Part shown: positions 10,252-20,515 of the stretch, piece by piece
Numbering within the stretch: position 1 is the first letter of the stretch
How the letters are laid out: each line of letters begins with the position of its first letter
From: Lucinisca nassula
Lineage: Eukaryota > Mollusca > Bivalvia > Lucinida > Lucinidae
Assembly (NCBI GenBank): GCA_963580285.1
Contig: OY757017.1
Coordinates: forward strand, 111,943,245-112,007,244
DNA length: 64,000 bases
Direction: 5' to 3'
Made by a program: the position numbers and the translations under genes
The notes under the pieces: generated by a model
The model's database searches: none
What the model saw: only the letters and a program-made list of their open reading frames with translations
Told to the model about the DNA's origin: nothing

Positions 10252-10479
10252 ATAACCCTTTTTGTACCAGATGGAATCTTCCTCCTTATATATATCAGGA
10301 GTCATTTTAAAAATTGAGGGGTGTCAGGTTGTGTTTTCTTCAAAATTTATTTGGAAAATGGCCGAACTTTTTGCAAACAGTGTAGGCCCTGATCAGACGC
10401 CGCATTCTGCGGCGTCTGATCTGTGCCTGCACTGTTTGTCACTTAACCCTTTTGGGGTTTCCGGTACCAAATGGGTTAA
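10252..10479 (+). mobile_element. P2 MITE, copy 1
   Basis: This 228-bp element has ends ATAA-CCCTTTTTGTACCAGA and, inverted, TTAA-CCCATTTGGTACCGGA. The core hairpin at 10374-10438 meets at GCCGCATTCTGCGGC. The TTAA/CCC ends put it with P1 in the piggyBac-like group, but outside the core the two families share no sequence. Other copies: 30885-30991 (partial), 51384-51621 and 52852-53259. Confidence 0.75.
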
Positions 10480-10836
10480 TGTAGACCTAAGGGCTGGGCA
10501 GGATGAACCAATCTACAAATCTATCAGATTTTACTGTAAAATCTTGCACTTGCGAAGGAGTGTTTAACATTCTTATGCTCTGAAAGGGTGTTGGTTTTGA
10601 ATTCAATGTTCCAATCCCATCGAGTCTTGATGGGTCCGAGCACTGGGCAAATGACATTTTATTAAGCAACGCCGTATTATCGCCAACGAAACGTTGTGAC
10701 GTTTCATCGACGTTGCAATGTCAAATTCAATGCATCGCTTTGAAATTGGTTTGATGTAGACACGACGTTATTGACACGCTACATGTGGGTTGACGTAGCT
10801 TCATTTAACGACAAACAAATTTACATTTGTTGGTGC

Positions 10837-10837
<1 letters not shown>

Positions 10838-10901
<64 letters not shown>
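10838..10901. repeat. (GA)n microsatellite
   Basis: A 60-bp pure GA run. The Arg-Glu repeat frame across it is not a gene. Confidence 0.95.
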
Positions 10902-10903
<2 letters not shown>

Positions 10904-10989
10904 CCTGTTGGATCGTATGTACAATATATCATTTTCGTAGTGCGAAATTTCACATCTGGCAGCATATCCGTGTTCCTCCCATTATCTTA

Positions 10990-11667
10990 CATTAGAATTC
11001 CCCAAAAGTTTTAAAGAATTCTATTGTTTTACGCTTTAATTAACACTTTATCTGTCCCACTGCCTTTGAAGCAATACGGCAGATGACGGCCAGGGCTTTT
11101 CCCGTTCTATTTTTAGAACCGGAAGTACGTCCCGAAAAAAGCTCCTATGAATCGTGATAAATATTTGATAACAATTTGTAGTCTTATACGCGTTTTGTAA
11201 AGGAGTATATATTCTACTTTTGTTCCAAATTTCATCAAGATAGATGCATGTTTAATACCTTTATTCGATTGTCAAAAAGTACTTCCGAGTTCTCTCCCGA
11301 CCGTTACTCCCGGCGTTTATATTTTCCGGCCTTTATAATTTCCCCGCTAAAATACGTCACTTCCTTTCGAAAAACTACAGAAGACAGCGTCTGCATAATT
11401 CAACCAAATCCAATCAAATTATGGCCGTTTCTCGGATAAGACCAACTATTTTAAGTTAGATATCAACTATACATAGCAGATTTAAAAATTACTAGGTAGT
11501 ACATTTGTAATTTTGATTATACATGGTTAGGCTAGTGTAACGTACGGCCATTAGGCATTACAATAGCGACATCAATTTTCGTGGTATTTTTTTTTTTTTT
11601 TTTCAGCTGGATGGTAGAAAATTGGTTTCTTTTGGAAGTTATTTATCTGGCTTTAATTGTTTTCCAA
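10990..11667. other. No recognised feature
   Basis: AT-rich sequence with a poly-T near 11587. No frame or family was recognised. Confidence 0.3.
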
Positions 11668-11970
11668 CAATGATAGCTCAGTGGTCAGTTCACTTGCCTC
11701 TGATGCTAGAGGTCCCGGGTTCGATCCCCAACAGCGGAGATAAAATTTTGGTGTCTGATGCGCTCCATTGGCATCATTTGCAGAGATGAATGTCATAAAG
11801 TGCACCATCCTTCATATCAGAATGTTAACTGGAGGCCCCCTGTGCAGGGTAAAGTCCCTGCCGTAATTACATGATTATTGTGTCGTGTGTAGGCTTTCAT
11901 CCTGTAAACCTGGAGTATGTATTGTACACCTGCGGTAATTGTCAAAAGTGACCGACGCAGTAGAAAGAAA
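11668..11970 (+). mobile_element. SINE-B
   Basis: Head ATGATAGCTCAGTGGTCAG, box B GGGTTCGATCCCC, body and 'gacgcagtagaaagaaa' tail are all present, with small internal deletions. Confidence 0.8.
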
Positions 11971-12354
11971 AACAAAGTCAATTAAAGTCTACAAAGTACT
12001 CTTGTTGGTAAGAATTTGCTCCAGAGGAGCAAATTCTTTCCATGCTCCCCAGCAGCAATTTCTTTTCTTAAGAAGTTGCTTGTGTTACAGTCAAGTACCC
12101 AGTTCTGGATCAGTCACGCGTCGTTGAGTGTTGTAGCCAATATGGTTGCTTGCTACTCAGAACATTTGGTACCATTTTTGTCGCGCCTGTTTTTAGCAAA
12201 GCGGGTTGTCCGCCTTTCGCGCCTGCTCTGCTTTTTAGGAGTCCCACTGTCAAGCTGTCAACATATGCGACCAGCCTTAGTTTCACCCTAATGTAAGTCC
12301 CCCAAAGGCGCAACATAGCCCTCGGCGGAATTTTGTCAAGCATAAACAAAGGGC

Positions 12355-12905
12355 TGGCTAATCGGAGCTGAAAAGATAATCAATTGTCAGTAAGGTTGAC
12401 ACGATAAATCAGATAATCGATTATTCAATAAATAAATTCTACAAAAATGATTATCATTACTGATTTGCTTGCAATCGATTATTTGATAAGTACAATTTAC
12501 AACCCAAAGCTGTGCTTAAAATAGCTGTATAAGTGGCAAACAGTGCAGACCCAGATGAGACGCCGCAGATTGCGGCGTCTCATCTGGGTCTACACTGTTT
12601 GCTCAGGTCTGTCTGTTCAAATACGTATAGCAAAGTATAGCATGTGGTAGAAGTCATGCTCATACAGAAAGCCAGACAGATAAAATTATGACCAAATATT
12701 CAGTGTTTACTAAGGGGTCGCAGGTTCGATCCGGGGCTTCTCCAGACTTTCGGATGAGTCTTTAAACCGAGGTCCGGTCTCCGTATGACCATAGCTGTTG
12801 GTGGGACGTAAAACTGAAACACTCACTCAGTGATTACTAATCGGTTATCGATCGCAATGATAGGAATGATAATTGATTATCATTTCAGCTCCGATTAGCC
12901 AGCCC
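12355..12905 (+). mobile_element. E5 element with nested SINE-C
   Basis: E5 carries runs of ATCGATTA-like motifs, a core hairpin (12538-12600, meeting at CCGCAGATTGCGG) and the end CAGCTCCGATTAGCCAGCCC. Here the end also occurs inverted at the left side (GGGCTGGCTAATCGGAGCTG, 12354-12373). A SINE-C piece (about 12714-12836) interrupts it. Other copies: 12906-13165, 39998-40135, 49841-50229, 53340-53470 and 58539-58926. Confidence 0.7.
12714..12836 (+). mobile_element. SINE-C fragment inside E5
   Basis: GGGGTCGCAGGTTCGATCCG (box B) through 'gttggtgggacgtaaaactgaaacactcactca'. The box A part of the head is lacking. Confidence 0.75.
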
Positions 12906-13165
12906 TAATTATCAGTCCTGTCATTGTGATCGACGACCGATTAGTAATCGCTAAGGTTTTTGTCATGATTTTACCTGTCTGACTTTGTCTGAGCATGACT
13001 CTTACCATATGTTGAACTTTACCATATGTATATTTGAACAGACAGGCCTGAGAAAACAGTGTAGACCCAGATGAGTCGCAATCAGGGTATGCACTGTTTG
13101 CCACACATCCAGCTATTTTAGGCATGACTTTAGGTAGTAAATTGTACCTATCAAGTAATTGATTA
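12906..13165 (-). mobile_element. E5 element, inverted and truncated copy
   Basis: Starts directly where the previous copy ends and runs in the opposite orientation, so the two are tail to tail. The core hairpin at 13058-13100 is decayed. Confidence 0.65.
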
Positions 13166-13209
13166 ATTTTAAGCAAATCGGAAAAGACCATCATTTTTGT
13201 GGAATTAAC

Positions 13210-13554
13210 CAGGGGATTTTCTGCCTGTTAAGCAGGGCCGAAATTAGACCCCATTCCCAATGCCAAATAGTCTCAATTTTTCCCAGTTTGAACTGTTTCA
13301 ATATATTCCCCCCCCCCCCCCTCCCCCAATATGAAGAAATAAAAGCCAAAACATCAGAGGTTAACACTGGATAGTCAAGATGAAGATTCATTACAGTGAA
13401 GCTATTTCACTATTCATAAGACTCTCATGAACAAAACTTCATCATGCTAGCATTTCTCTGATGAAATTGTGTCCCCAATTTTAGTATTTTGTCGGTATTT
13501 CTTTTCCCAATTTTGCCCAGGTGCCTTTTCCCAAAATACTTGGATAAAGCCCTG
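13210..13554 (+). mobile_element. CAGGG/CCCTG element, relative of 38042-38398
   Basis: Begins CAGGGGATTTTCTGCCTG and ends TGGATAAAGCCCTG. It shares 'cccattcccaatgc', 'gatagtcaagatga' and 'gcatttctctgac' with 38042-38398. An internal poly-C (about 13307-13322) interrupts it. No target duplication is seen for this copy. Confidence 0.65.
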
Positions 13555-13683
13555 AATTTATCGACTGATTAATCGATTATATGATTGATCGTGTCAGCCT
13601 TACAAACATACTTTCTAATTTTATTCGGCTGACATTCAAATTTAACCATAATGACCTTTACAGTGTTGACGGGGACATTAAAC

Positions 13684-15756
13684 CGTTCGGCTCGGGTGAA
13701 CAATATGGCCACCAGAGCTAAAAATAGAAAAACCTTTAGACAACTTCTTTTCCTTAACTATGGATGGATTTTGAAATTACTTCACAGGAATGTTCCTTTG
13801 GTGGCCCTCTACCAAAATTGCTGAAACCGTTCCGCTCGGGGGAACAAGATGGCCACCAGAGCTAAAAATAGTTAATAACCTTTAAACGACTTTTTCTCCT
13901 TAACCAGTGGATGGATTTTGAAATTATTTCACTGGGATGTTTCTTGGTTGACCCTCTTCCAAAATTGCTCAAACCGTTCCACTCAGTCATTTCATCTTAA
14001 TGTCGGGTAAGAGTCCCACAAAACTGGAAGCAACGTCTCCATAATGACCTTTACAGTGTTGACGGGGACATGAAACCGTTCGGCTCGGGTGAACAAAATG
14101 GCCACAAAAGCTAAAAATAGAAAAACCTTTAAACAACTTCTTAACCAGTGGATGGATTTTGATATTATTTCACAGGAATGTTCCTTTGCTGAACTTCCAC
14201 CAAAATTGCTCATATCGTTCCGCTCGGGTGAACAAAATGGCCACCAGAGCTAAAAATAGAAAAACCTTTAAATGACTTCTTCTCCTTAACCAGTGGATGT
14301 ATTTTGAAATAATTTCACAGGAATGTTTGTTTGGTGACCCTCTACCAAAATTGCTCATACTGTTCCGCTCGGGTGAACAAAATGGCCACCAGAGCTAAAA
14401 ATAGAAAAACCTTTAAATGACTTCTTCTCCTTAACCAGTGGATGTATTTTGAAATAATTTCACAGGAATGTTTGTTTGGTGACCCTCTACCAAAATTGCT
14501 CATACTGTTCCGCTCGGGTGAACAAAATGGCCGACAGAGCTTAAAATAGAAAAACCTTTAAACGACTTCTCCTTATTAAACCAGCGGATGGATTTTGAAA
14601 TGACTTCACAGGAATGTTCCTTGGATGATCCTCTACCAAAATTGCTCAAACCGTTCAGCTCGGGTGAACAAAATGGCCACCAGAGCTAAAAATAGAATAA
14701 CCTTTAAACACACTTTTCTCCTTAGCCAGTGGATGGATTTTGAAATTATTTTACCAGAATGTTCCTTGGGTGACCCTCTAAATAAAATTGCTCAAACTGT
14801 TCCGCTCAGGTCAACAAAATGGCCACCAGAGCTAAAAATAGAAAAACCTTTAAACGACTTCTTCTCCTCAACAAGTGGATGGATTTTGAATTTATTTCAC
14901 AGGAATGTTCCTTGGGTTACCCTCTACCATAATTGCGCAAACCGCTCTGCTTGGGTGAACAAAATGGCCGCCAGAGCTAAAAATAGAAAAACCTTTAAAC
15001 AACTTCTTCCCCTTAACCAGTGGATGGATTTTGAAATTACTTGACAGGAATTTTCCTTGGGTGACCCTATACCAAAATTGACAGGAATGAGGTTTGAGGT
15101 TTTTTAGCTCTGGTGGCCATCATGCTCAGTTAAGCAAAATATTTTGAGCAAATTTGTTGGAGGGTCACTCATGGAACGTTGCTTCATTTTAGAGACAGAT
15201 GTCTTTTGAAAGTTTTGGCCCCCACCCACCTTGGCTGCAAGGTGCTTCTACAGGAGTATTGGTAAACCACTTTGAAGGTTTTAGCCTGTCTAGGCAAAGT
15301 GGTGCGAGTGGAACCATCAATGTATTTAAACCCCATTGGTTTCATTGGTCGGTAGGACTTGAGATGTCATTTCATCAAAAATGACCTCTACTTCTCAAAA
15401 TGACTTCTACTCCTAAACAGGCAGACTGATTTTGAATTAATTTCAAAGAAATGGTCTTTGGGTCCAACGAAAATTGATCAAACCCTCCACTCCATCATAG
15501 AAGCCTCCGTGGTCGAGTGGTTACGCTACTTGCCTTGTAAACCAGGGGTCGCAGGTTCGATCCCGGGCTTCTCCAGACTTTCGGATGAGTCTTTAAACCG
15601 AGGTCCCGTCTCCGTATGACCTTAGCTGTTGGTGGGACGTAAAACTGAAACACTCACTCACTCACTCCACTCCATCATATATTACCCACAATTCCATTTG
15701 TATAATAGGATCAGGTGAGTGATCCAGGGCCATCATGGCCCTCTTGTTATTTCTAG
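13684..15756 (-). repeat. Tandem-repeat element TRE-1, ~145-bp unit
   Basis: About nine units of roughly 145 bp, each with CAGTGGATGGATTTTGAAAT, 'caggaatgttcc', 'gaccctctaccaaaattgctc' and AAAATGGCCACCAGAGCTAA. A SINE-D tail piece (about 13656-13690, again 14040-14075) has been copied into units. The far end (15704-15756) is the hairpin AGGTGAGTGATCC…AGGGCCATCATGGCCCT, which is the reverse of the start of TRE-3, so the element lies on the minus strand. Reading frames here repeat with the unit and are not genes. Confidence 0.75.
15500..15666 (+). mobile_element. SINE-C with 13-bp target duplication
   Basis: Head GCCTCCGTGGTCGAGTGG (box A) and GGTTCGATCCC (box B), body, and a (CACT)n tail. It is flanked by the perfect direct repeat CCACTCCATCATA (15487-15499 and 15667-15679), as expected of LINE-driven retroposition. 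Other copies: 12714-12836, 16468-16660, 31089-31252 and 39733-39905. Confidence 0.9.
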
Positions 15757-15779
15757 TTGTGTCTACTGTTGTATGATAT

Positions 15780-16039
15780 CAGGGATTTTCCTAACTGCAA
15801 ATTTGGGGCCGGTAATCGGACCCTAGTTTTCCCAATTTAGAGATAGATATTCCCCAATTTTACAACAAATTTCCCAATTTCTGATTTTGTGCTTCATTTT
15901 GATGAAAATTTCATGCAATTCGAACCAAAGTTGATAAAATTACAGCTGATTTAAATTCCCAATTTTTAAATATAAGCGAGCTTTTTTCCCAAACCAAGCG
16001 GCCCCTGGACCCTGATTATGAAGGGTAGGAAAATACCTG
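15780..16039 (+). mobile_element. CAGGG/CCTG element with 5-bp target duplication
   Basis: Inverted ends CAGGGATTTTCCTA / TAGGAAAATACCTG enclose a T-rich body with repeated TTCCCAATTT. Perfect flanking GATAT at 15775-15779 and 16040-16044. The ends resemble hAT, which usually duplicates 8 bp. Confidence 0.7.
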
Positions 16040-16267
16040 GATATTTTCAGCCTCTGTATTGAGCCCATATATTTTTAGGAACTGTCACCAGCTACGCTCA
16101 TTTGTAGAAGGGGGTGCAACATCTCTGAAACCTTTCGTATGTCTATTCAAGGAGCTCTTCACCAAAGAGGAGACCACTGGCAGGACACTAACCAGTTTTA
16201 CAGGACCAGGAAAACTTGAAGAAATATACGGTAAACATAGTCAATCACTTAATGGTGTATGGCATTT

Positions 16268-16440
16268 GGGGGCTCTGACTTAGTGGATAAGAGGGCTGAC
16301 TCTTAATCATTAGGTCTCTCACTGATGGTTCGAATCTAGCTCAGGTTACATATGAGATGACAAGTTGAACTGTACATCATGTGGTTTTCTCTGGGTTCTC
16401 CGGTTTTTGCCCCCAACTCTGATTATTGATAGACTAGATA
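16268..16440 (+). mobile_element. SINE-A, degenerate
   Basis: GGCTCTGACTTAGTGGATAA followed by 'ctgactcttaatcattaggtctctcac' and 'ggttcgaat' match the SINE-A head. The body is about 25% diverged. Confidence 0.65.
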
Positions 16441-16467
16441 TATTTAGTTTTAATTTTGGTGAGTGTT

Positions 16468-16660
16468 TGAGTTTTATGTCTCACCAACAGCTAAGGTCAT
16501 TTGTTTGTTTGATTTGAGGTTTAAAGCCCCCGTCAACACTGTAAAGGTCATACAGCTAAGGTCATTTGGAGACGGAACCTTGGTTTAAAGACTCATCCAA
16601 TACTGCGATCCCTGGTTTACAAGGTGAGTAGCATAACCACTACATTACTGATGCTTCTGT
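16468..16660 (-). mobile_element. SINE-C interrupted by a SINE-D tail
   Basis: The minus-strand SINE-C is split by a 49-bp SINE-D tail piece (16503-16551). The piece is flanked by a perfect 16-bp direct repeat, ACAGCTAAGGTCATTT (16487-16502 and 16552-16567), one copy of which is native SINE-C sequence. This shows SINE-D moves by retroposition. Confidence 0.8.
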
Positions 16661-16661
16661 T

Positions 16662-16793
16662 GAATTGAGGTTTTATGTCCCTGTCAGCACTCTTTAGGTC
16701 ATTTTGGAGGCATTCGTTTCAATTTTATGGGACTTTTATCCGACATTGAGATGAACCCTGTTGCCTAATGGAACCAATAGGATTCATTTAAAT
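16662..16793 (-). repeat. SINE-D fragment
   Basis: Diverged 3' half of SINE-D: 'gaattgaggttttatgtccctgtcagcac…gacattgagatga…aatagg'. Confidence 0.65.
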
Positions 16794-17071
16794 CGACCAA
16801 AGGACCATAACCCCCCCCCCCCCACACACACACACACCACAAAAAAGGCAGCCACCTTTGTCATTATACTCAGGTGCTTGTTTAACAAGGTTTAACTGTG
16901 ACAACTAAACAGTGTATTGGGCTGCTATGGACATGTGCATCATCCTGCAGTTCATTCACCAATGAAATCTGGTACTTAGATGCATTTGTTAAGGGCAGGC
17001 ACATTCAGATTGAACATCTGAACATGTTTGCACGAAAGGAAATGGGCTTCGTCAGTCGACCATCAATCGGC

Positions 17072-17545
17072 CTTGGTAGCTCAGTCGGATGCGCGTCTAA
17101 CTGATGATCAGGAGGACTCGGGTTCGATATCTGCCGGGCCGGGGGTCTGCAAAATTATTTCGTGGTGATTAAACATGAAATCTTTTATACGGTCTTTCTC
17201 TCCCTTCCACCGATTCAAGAAGGGCAATTGTCAATTTCTGGCAAAAGAATGTGCACTGTACTGGTTAATAGCTTACATAAAAGCCCAGGGATGCAGACTA
17301 ACAGGCACCCAGTTGCCCAAGACGCCTAAGTTTTGGCCTAGGCGCCTACATTTCGAATAAAAATTCCTATTAACTTACTGTAAAATTTGGATTTAAGGCA
17401 ATCTGGGCGCCTAAAGCAAAATGCAGTCTGTATCCCTGTAAGCCTGCCCAGGAAAAGTGTGGATAGGTAAACTGACAGGCTCGAAAATTACCTAAAATAT
17501 CGTTGACTGGGCCGTTAAACTCCAATACAAACAAACAATCCATGA
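17072..17545 (+). mobile_element. SINE-E, split by a small CAGGG element
   Basis: The head GGCCTTGGTAGCTCAGTCGG and GGGTTCGATATCTGCC is tRNA-like, and the tail is 'gttgactgggccgttaaactccaatac' plus AAAC repeats, very close to the SINE-D tail. A 153-bp insert (17286-17438) separates the halves. Partial copies: 18050-18150 and 36733-36882. Confidence 0.75.
17286..17438. mobile_element. Small CAGGG/CCCTG element inside SINE-E
   Basis: Inverted ends CAGGGATGCAGACT / AGTCTGTATCCCTG, with a TTGGCCTAGGCGCC motif inside. The uninterrupted SINE-E at 36733-36882 gives the empty site. The target duplication is unclear (AAAGCC versus TAAGCC). Confidence 0.7.
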
Positions 17546-17599
17546 TCAACAGTTTGAATCTGTATTATCAGTGGTTTGAAGCCAAAAACTTAACTTTGT

Positions 17600-17785
17600 T
17601 AGTGATAACAATCAAGTTTTCAAGCCAGTCATGTCACAAGGAACCTTCTTGCCAAATATGAATGTTCTACCTCAAACGGTTCAAAAGTTATGACCAACGT
17701 TAAAGTTGTCCACATACTTGTAAACCAACAAACAAACAGACAGGGCAAAAACAATATGTCCCCGCTATGGCCACCGGGGACATAA
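17600..17785 (+). repeat. End of a tandem-repeat element with hairpin
   Basis: 'caaaagttatgacc…aacagacagggcaaaaacaatatgtcccc' ends in the hairpin TATGTCCCCG…CGGGGACATA (17755-17784). The same layout, phrase plus CCCC/GGGG hairpin, closes the repeats at 34400-34441, 40998-41031 and 55218-55243. Confidence 0.6.
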
Positions 17786-18049
17786 TAAAAAAACTTTTCT
17801 AACACTCTAGTAGCCAGTTTTGGTCCAATCATCATCAAACTTGTTCAGAATGACCATCTTGACAATATCTAGGTCAAGTTCAATTATGGGTCATGTATCA
17901 AAAAGTAGGTCAGTAGGTCAAATCATAGAAAGACCTTGTTAACACTGGATGCCACAGTTTTGTACATAATGATGGAAAATTTGTATTACATAATATTCTT
18001 GCACACCAGATAAGGAATAATAATTTTATCATTTCATGGAGATTAATCA

Positions 18050-18150
18050 TAAAATCTTTACTCTTTCACCATTCTCTCCCTTATGCTGATTCAAGAAGGG
18101 CAGTTGTCAGTTTCTGGCGAAAGAATGTGCACTGTTTCTTATAAAAAATA
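18050..18150 (+). repeat. SINE-E fragment
   Basis: 'ttctctcccttatgctgattcaagaagggcagttgtc' and 'tctggcgaaagaatgtgcactgt' match SINE-E. Head and tail are missing. Confidence 0.65.
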
Positions 18151-18724
18151 AGAATAATGTACATATGTACATTCGTGGACATGTAAAACAAACCTGTTTT
18201 TTTTTTTTTTTTTTTTCTATGATTTTATAAAAACTCAAAATAATTGTTTCTATCATTCTTCGAATTTTTCCCTCATAGATTTCTCATGATTTCTCTGAAT
18301 TGGCTCTTGTACTTACTTTATCATTGCAGCATTATATACATGTACTTTAAAAGTATCAATGCTTTCAGCCTGTGACATGAAAATAAAGAGAGATACCTGA
18401 GAAACGTCAAGCGGGAAAAAGATAATGAAGGCGTTCCACATAGCTTGATACTGCAAGAGGTAGGTATGAAGTCACTACATAGTTTAGTTTCTTGTATAAT
18501 GAAATACAACCTGTGAGCATCATACAATTCATAGGGATGAGCTGCTATAGAATTGTTGTTGCAAGCAGATTTTGTTTCATTATTACAGACACTAATCATG
18601 TCTAAAAGCAATCAAATATGATATTTTTTCTAATAGTATTAAATACATAAACATTGCATATGTAACACGCCGTTTGATTGAATAGCCTGGAAAAGTAGTG
18701 ACAGCACATTCTGTTTTGTTTTTG

Positions 18725-18856
18725 TTTGTTTGATTTGAGGTTTAGCGTCCCCGTCAACACTGTAAAGGTCATTTTGAAGATGTTGCTTCCAATTTTGCAG
18801 GACTTTTACCCGATATTGAGATGAAATGACATCTCAAGCCCTGCTGCCTAATTTGC
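18725..18856 (-). repeat. SINE-D, truncated, facing the next copy
   Basis: The 3' 130 bp of SINE-D on the minus strand (starting TTTGTTTGATTTGAGGTTTA). It abuts the full plus-strand SINE-D, giving a head-to-head pair whose outer arms are complementary over about 125 bp. Confidence 0.75.
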
Positions 18857-18859
18857 CCC

Positions 18860-19147
18860 CGCCCATCGGGCTTGAAGAAATAGATGGGCTGCATGATGCT
18901 TCCACTCAGAGCTGAAACCGACCACAGCAAGTACTGCTAAACCGCTTAGAGGATCTGAGCCTGCCCAGGCAAAGTGGTGCGAGTCGGACCGTCCATGCTT
19001 ATAAACCCTTTTGGTTTCATTGGACGACAGGGCTTGAGATGTCAATTCATCTCAGTGTCGGGTAAAAGTCCCACAAATTGGAAGCACCATCTCCAAAATG
19101 GTCTTTATAGTGTTGACCGGGACGCTAAACCTCGAATGAAACAAACA
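18860..19147 (+). mobile_element. SINE-D, near full-length
   Basis: Runs from GCCCCCGCCCATCGGG through 'gatgggctgcatgatgcttcc', 'aagcctgcccaggcaaagtgg' and 'gacagggcttgagatgtca', and ends 'gacgctaaacctcgaatgaaacaaacaaaa'. About 290 bp; no clear tRNA box A/B was found, so the head origin is unknown. It is the commonest SINE here, with some fifteen copies and fragments. Confidence 0.8.
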
Positions 19148-19177
19148 AAATAGAACATAACATCTATTCAGTTTTGA

Positions 19178-19251
19178 TGGGGACGTTTAACCTCGAATCA
19201 AACAAACCTGCTGCCTAATGAAACCAATAGGTTTTATAAGCATGGACTTGC
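19178..19251. repeat. SINE-D tail (+) joined to a split SINE-D (-)
   Basis: 19178-19207 is a plus-strand tail; 19208-19251 starts a minus-strand SINE-D ('ctgctgcctaatgaaacc…gcatggac'). The latter continues at 19463-19557 after the hammerhead-bearing insert. Confidence 0.65.
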
Positions 19252-19462
19252 CCTACATCATAGTGTAGTTTATATTTTCTTGTCCTTTGGGGTCATTGAT
19301 TCCATTGTGGAATTTTGAAAATATCTGAGGGTCACTGATGAGGCCTAATTGGCCGAAACTAGCTAGTCTGGCCCAGAAAACATGTACACTTCATATTTCC
19401 CAGTTCTGTTGTGTATTCCTTGCTACCAAAGGATAACCCTTTTATAGAACATATTAGATACT
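19252..19462 (+). mobile_element. Hammerhead-bearing element, copy 2
   Basis: This 211-bp insert splits a minus-strand SINE-D. It opens with 'catcatagtgtagtttatattttc', like copy 1, but the part before the ribozyme is about 180 bp shorter. It has no open frame. It is probably a non-autonomous Penelope-like or retrozyme-like element. Confidence 0.65.
19329..19374 (+). ncRNA. Hammerhead ribozyme, type I, copy 2 (intact)
   Basis: Stem I 5' strand GGGTCA (19329-19334); core CTGATGA (19335-19341); stem II GGCC-TAATT-GGCC (19342-19354), four perfect pairs; GAAA (19355-19358); stem III ACT-AGCT-AGT; cleavage nucleotide C19368 after GT; stem I 3' strand TGGCCC (19369-19374), six pairs with one G-U. 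Every invariant position of the family is present. The very short stem III is typical of Penelope-like and retrozyme hammerheads, which may cleave best as dimers. Self-cleavage is inferred, not shown. Confidence 0.88.
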
Positions 19463-19557
19463 CTAAGGGGTTTACCAGTACTAGTGTGCGGTCTGTTTCA
19501 GCTCTGCGTAGAAGCATCATGCAGCCCATCTATTTTTTCAAGCTCCGATGGGCGGGG
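19463..19557 (-). repeat. SINE-D, second part of the split copy
   Basis: Resumes at TTAGATACTCTAAGGGGTTT and runs to 'ccgatgggcgggg'. Confidence 0.7.
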
Positions 19558-19747
19558 CCTACAGCAGATTCTGTGAACTTATACTATGTCCAAACGTTCT
19601 GTTATCATGTAAAGTTGCTTTTCATTTACATTTCATTTGCCACCTCTTGCAAAATTTTACAACTTCTACTTCTCTTAAGAAAGCAACAAAAAAGCTAATC
19701 AGAATTTGGGTGATTGTTGTCAAAATTTTCATTTGCGGGTTGGGGAT

Positions 19748-20042
19748 TTGTTTGTTTGATTTGAGGCTTAATGTCCCCGACAACACTGTATATGTCATTT
19801 TGGAGACACTGCTTCCAATTTTGTGAGATTTTTACCTGACTTTGAGATGAAATGACATCTCAAGCCATGTCGCCCAATGAAACCAATGGGGGTTTAAAAG
19901 CATGGGCGGCCTGACTTGCACCACTTTGCCTGGGCAGGCGTAGACTCTCTAAGCGGTTTACCAGTTCACGTGTGCACCAGTACGTTTGTGCGGTCAGTTT
20001 CAGATCTGTGTGGAAGCATCATGCAGCCCATCTATTTATACT
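19748..20042 (-). mobile_element. SINE-D, near full-length
   Basis: Complete from the TTTGTTTGATTTGAGGCTTA tail to 'ggaagcatcatgcagcccatctat', with a small internal duplication ('cagt.cgtgtgc') near 19963-19995. Confidence 0.8.
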
Positions 20043-20224
20043 CCGATAACTGACCGTAAATTGCCAATTTAAGAGTGTACAAGAGGATAAACTGATAAAT
20101 AGAATAACAGATTCGTGTCATTTGATATCCAGTATATCAGGATCGGCTTCAAGCATGCATGCAAGCACCCCCCCAAGATTCTACTATTCTTGCATGATAA
20201 ACTTGACACAAGACACATACAGAT

Positions 20225-20390
20225 CTGGGATTCTCTATTAGCCACACCCTTTTCTGACTATCAGCAAATCATGATATAATGTTTTCGTTCAAGTACACAA
20301 ACTGCATAACAGTGTAGATCATTATCAGATGGCTTCTACACTGTTTGCAAAGGTATGGGTTGTCATGAACAGCATTATAAGGGTTAAAAT
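20225..20390 (+). mobile_element. P1 MITE, degenerate
   Basis: 'agccacacccttttctgac', 'acagtgtagatc.ttatcagatggcttctacactgtttgc' and the end GAACAGCATTATAAGGGTTAA are P1. The left terminus and one hairpin arm are lost. Confidence 0.65.
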
Positions 20391-20440
20391 GGTGATAGGA
20401 ATAAATTTCCGTTTTATGGGTTTTTATTGATGTGTTAATT

Positions 20441-20515
20441 TGGGCGAATCACTCACAATAATTAAACTGCATAAAGCCCGAAAGGCTTTATGCTTAGTTT
20501 GTAAGTGATTCGTCG
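20441..20515. repeat. Imperfect hairpin
   Basis: CGAATCACTCACAATAA and AAGTGATTCGTCGG lie on the outside and GCATAAAGCC / GGCTTTATGC near the centre. It resembles the foldback at 25425-25580 in layout. Confidence 0.5.

Noticed and set aside
12540..12600. CCTGATGAGACG in E5 cores as a hammerhead core
   Set aside because: CTGATGAG is present but there is no GAAA after stem II and no cleavage site; the arms simply form the shared palindrome. The same holds at 49990 and 58682.
14625..15044. 139-codon frame in TRE-1
   Set aside because: It repeats with the 145-bp unit (NKMATRAKNR… three times) and is a by-product of the tandem repeat.
15570..15600. CGGATGAGTCTTTAAACCGAGG in SINE-C as a ribozyme
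   Set aside because: It resembles a hammerhead core in part but lacks CTGATGA and GAAA.
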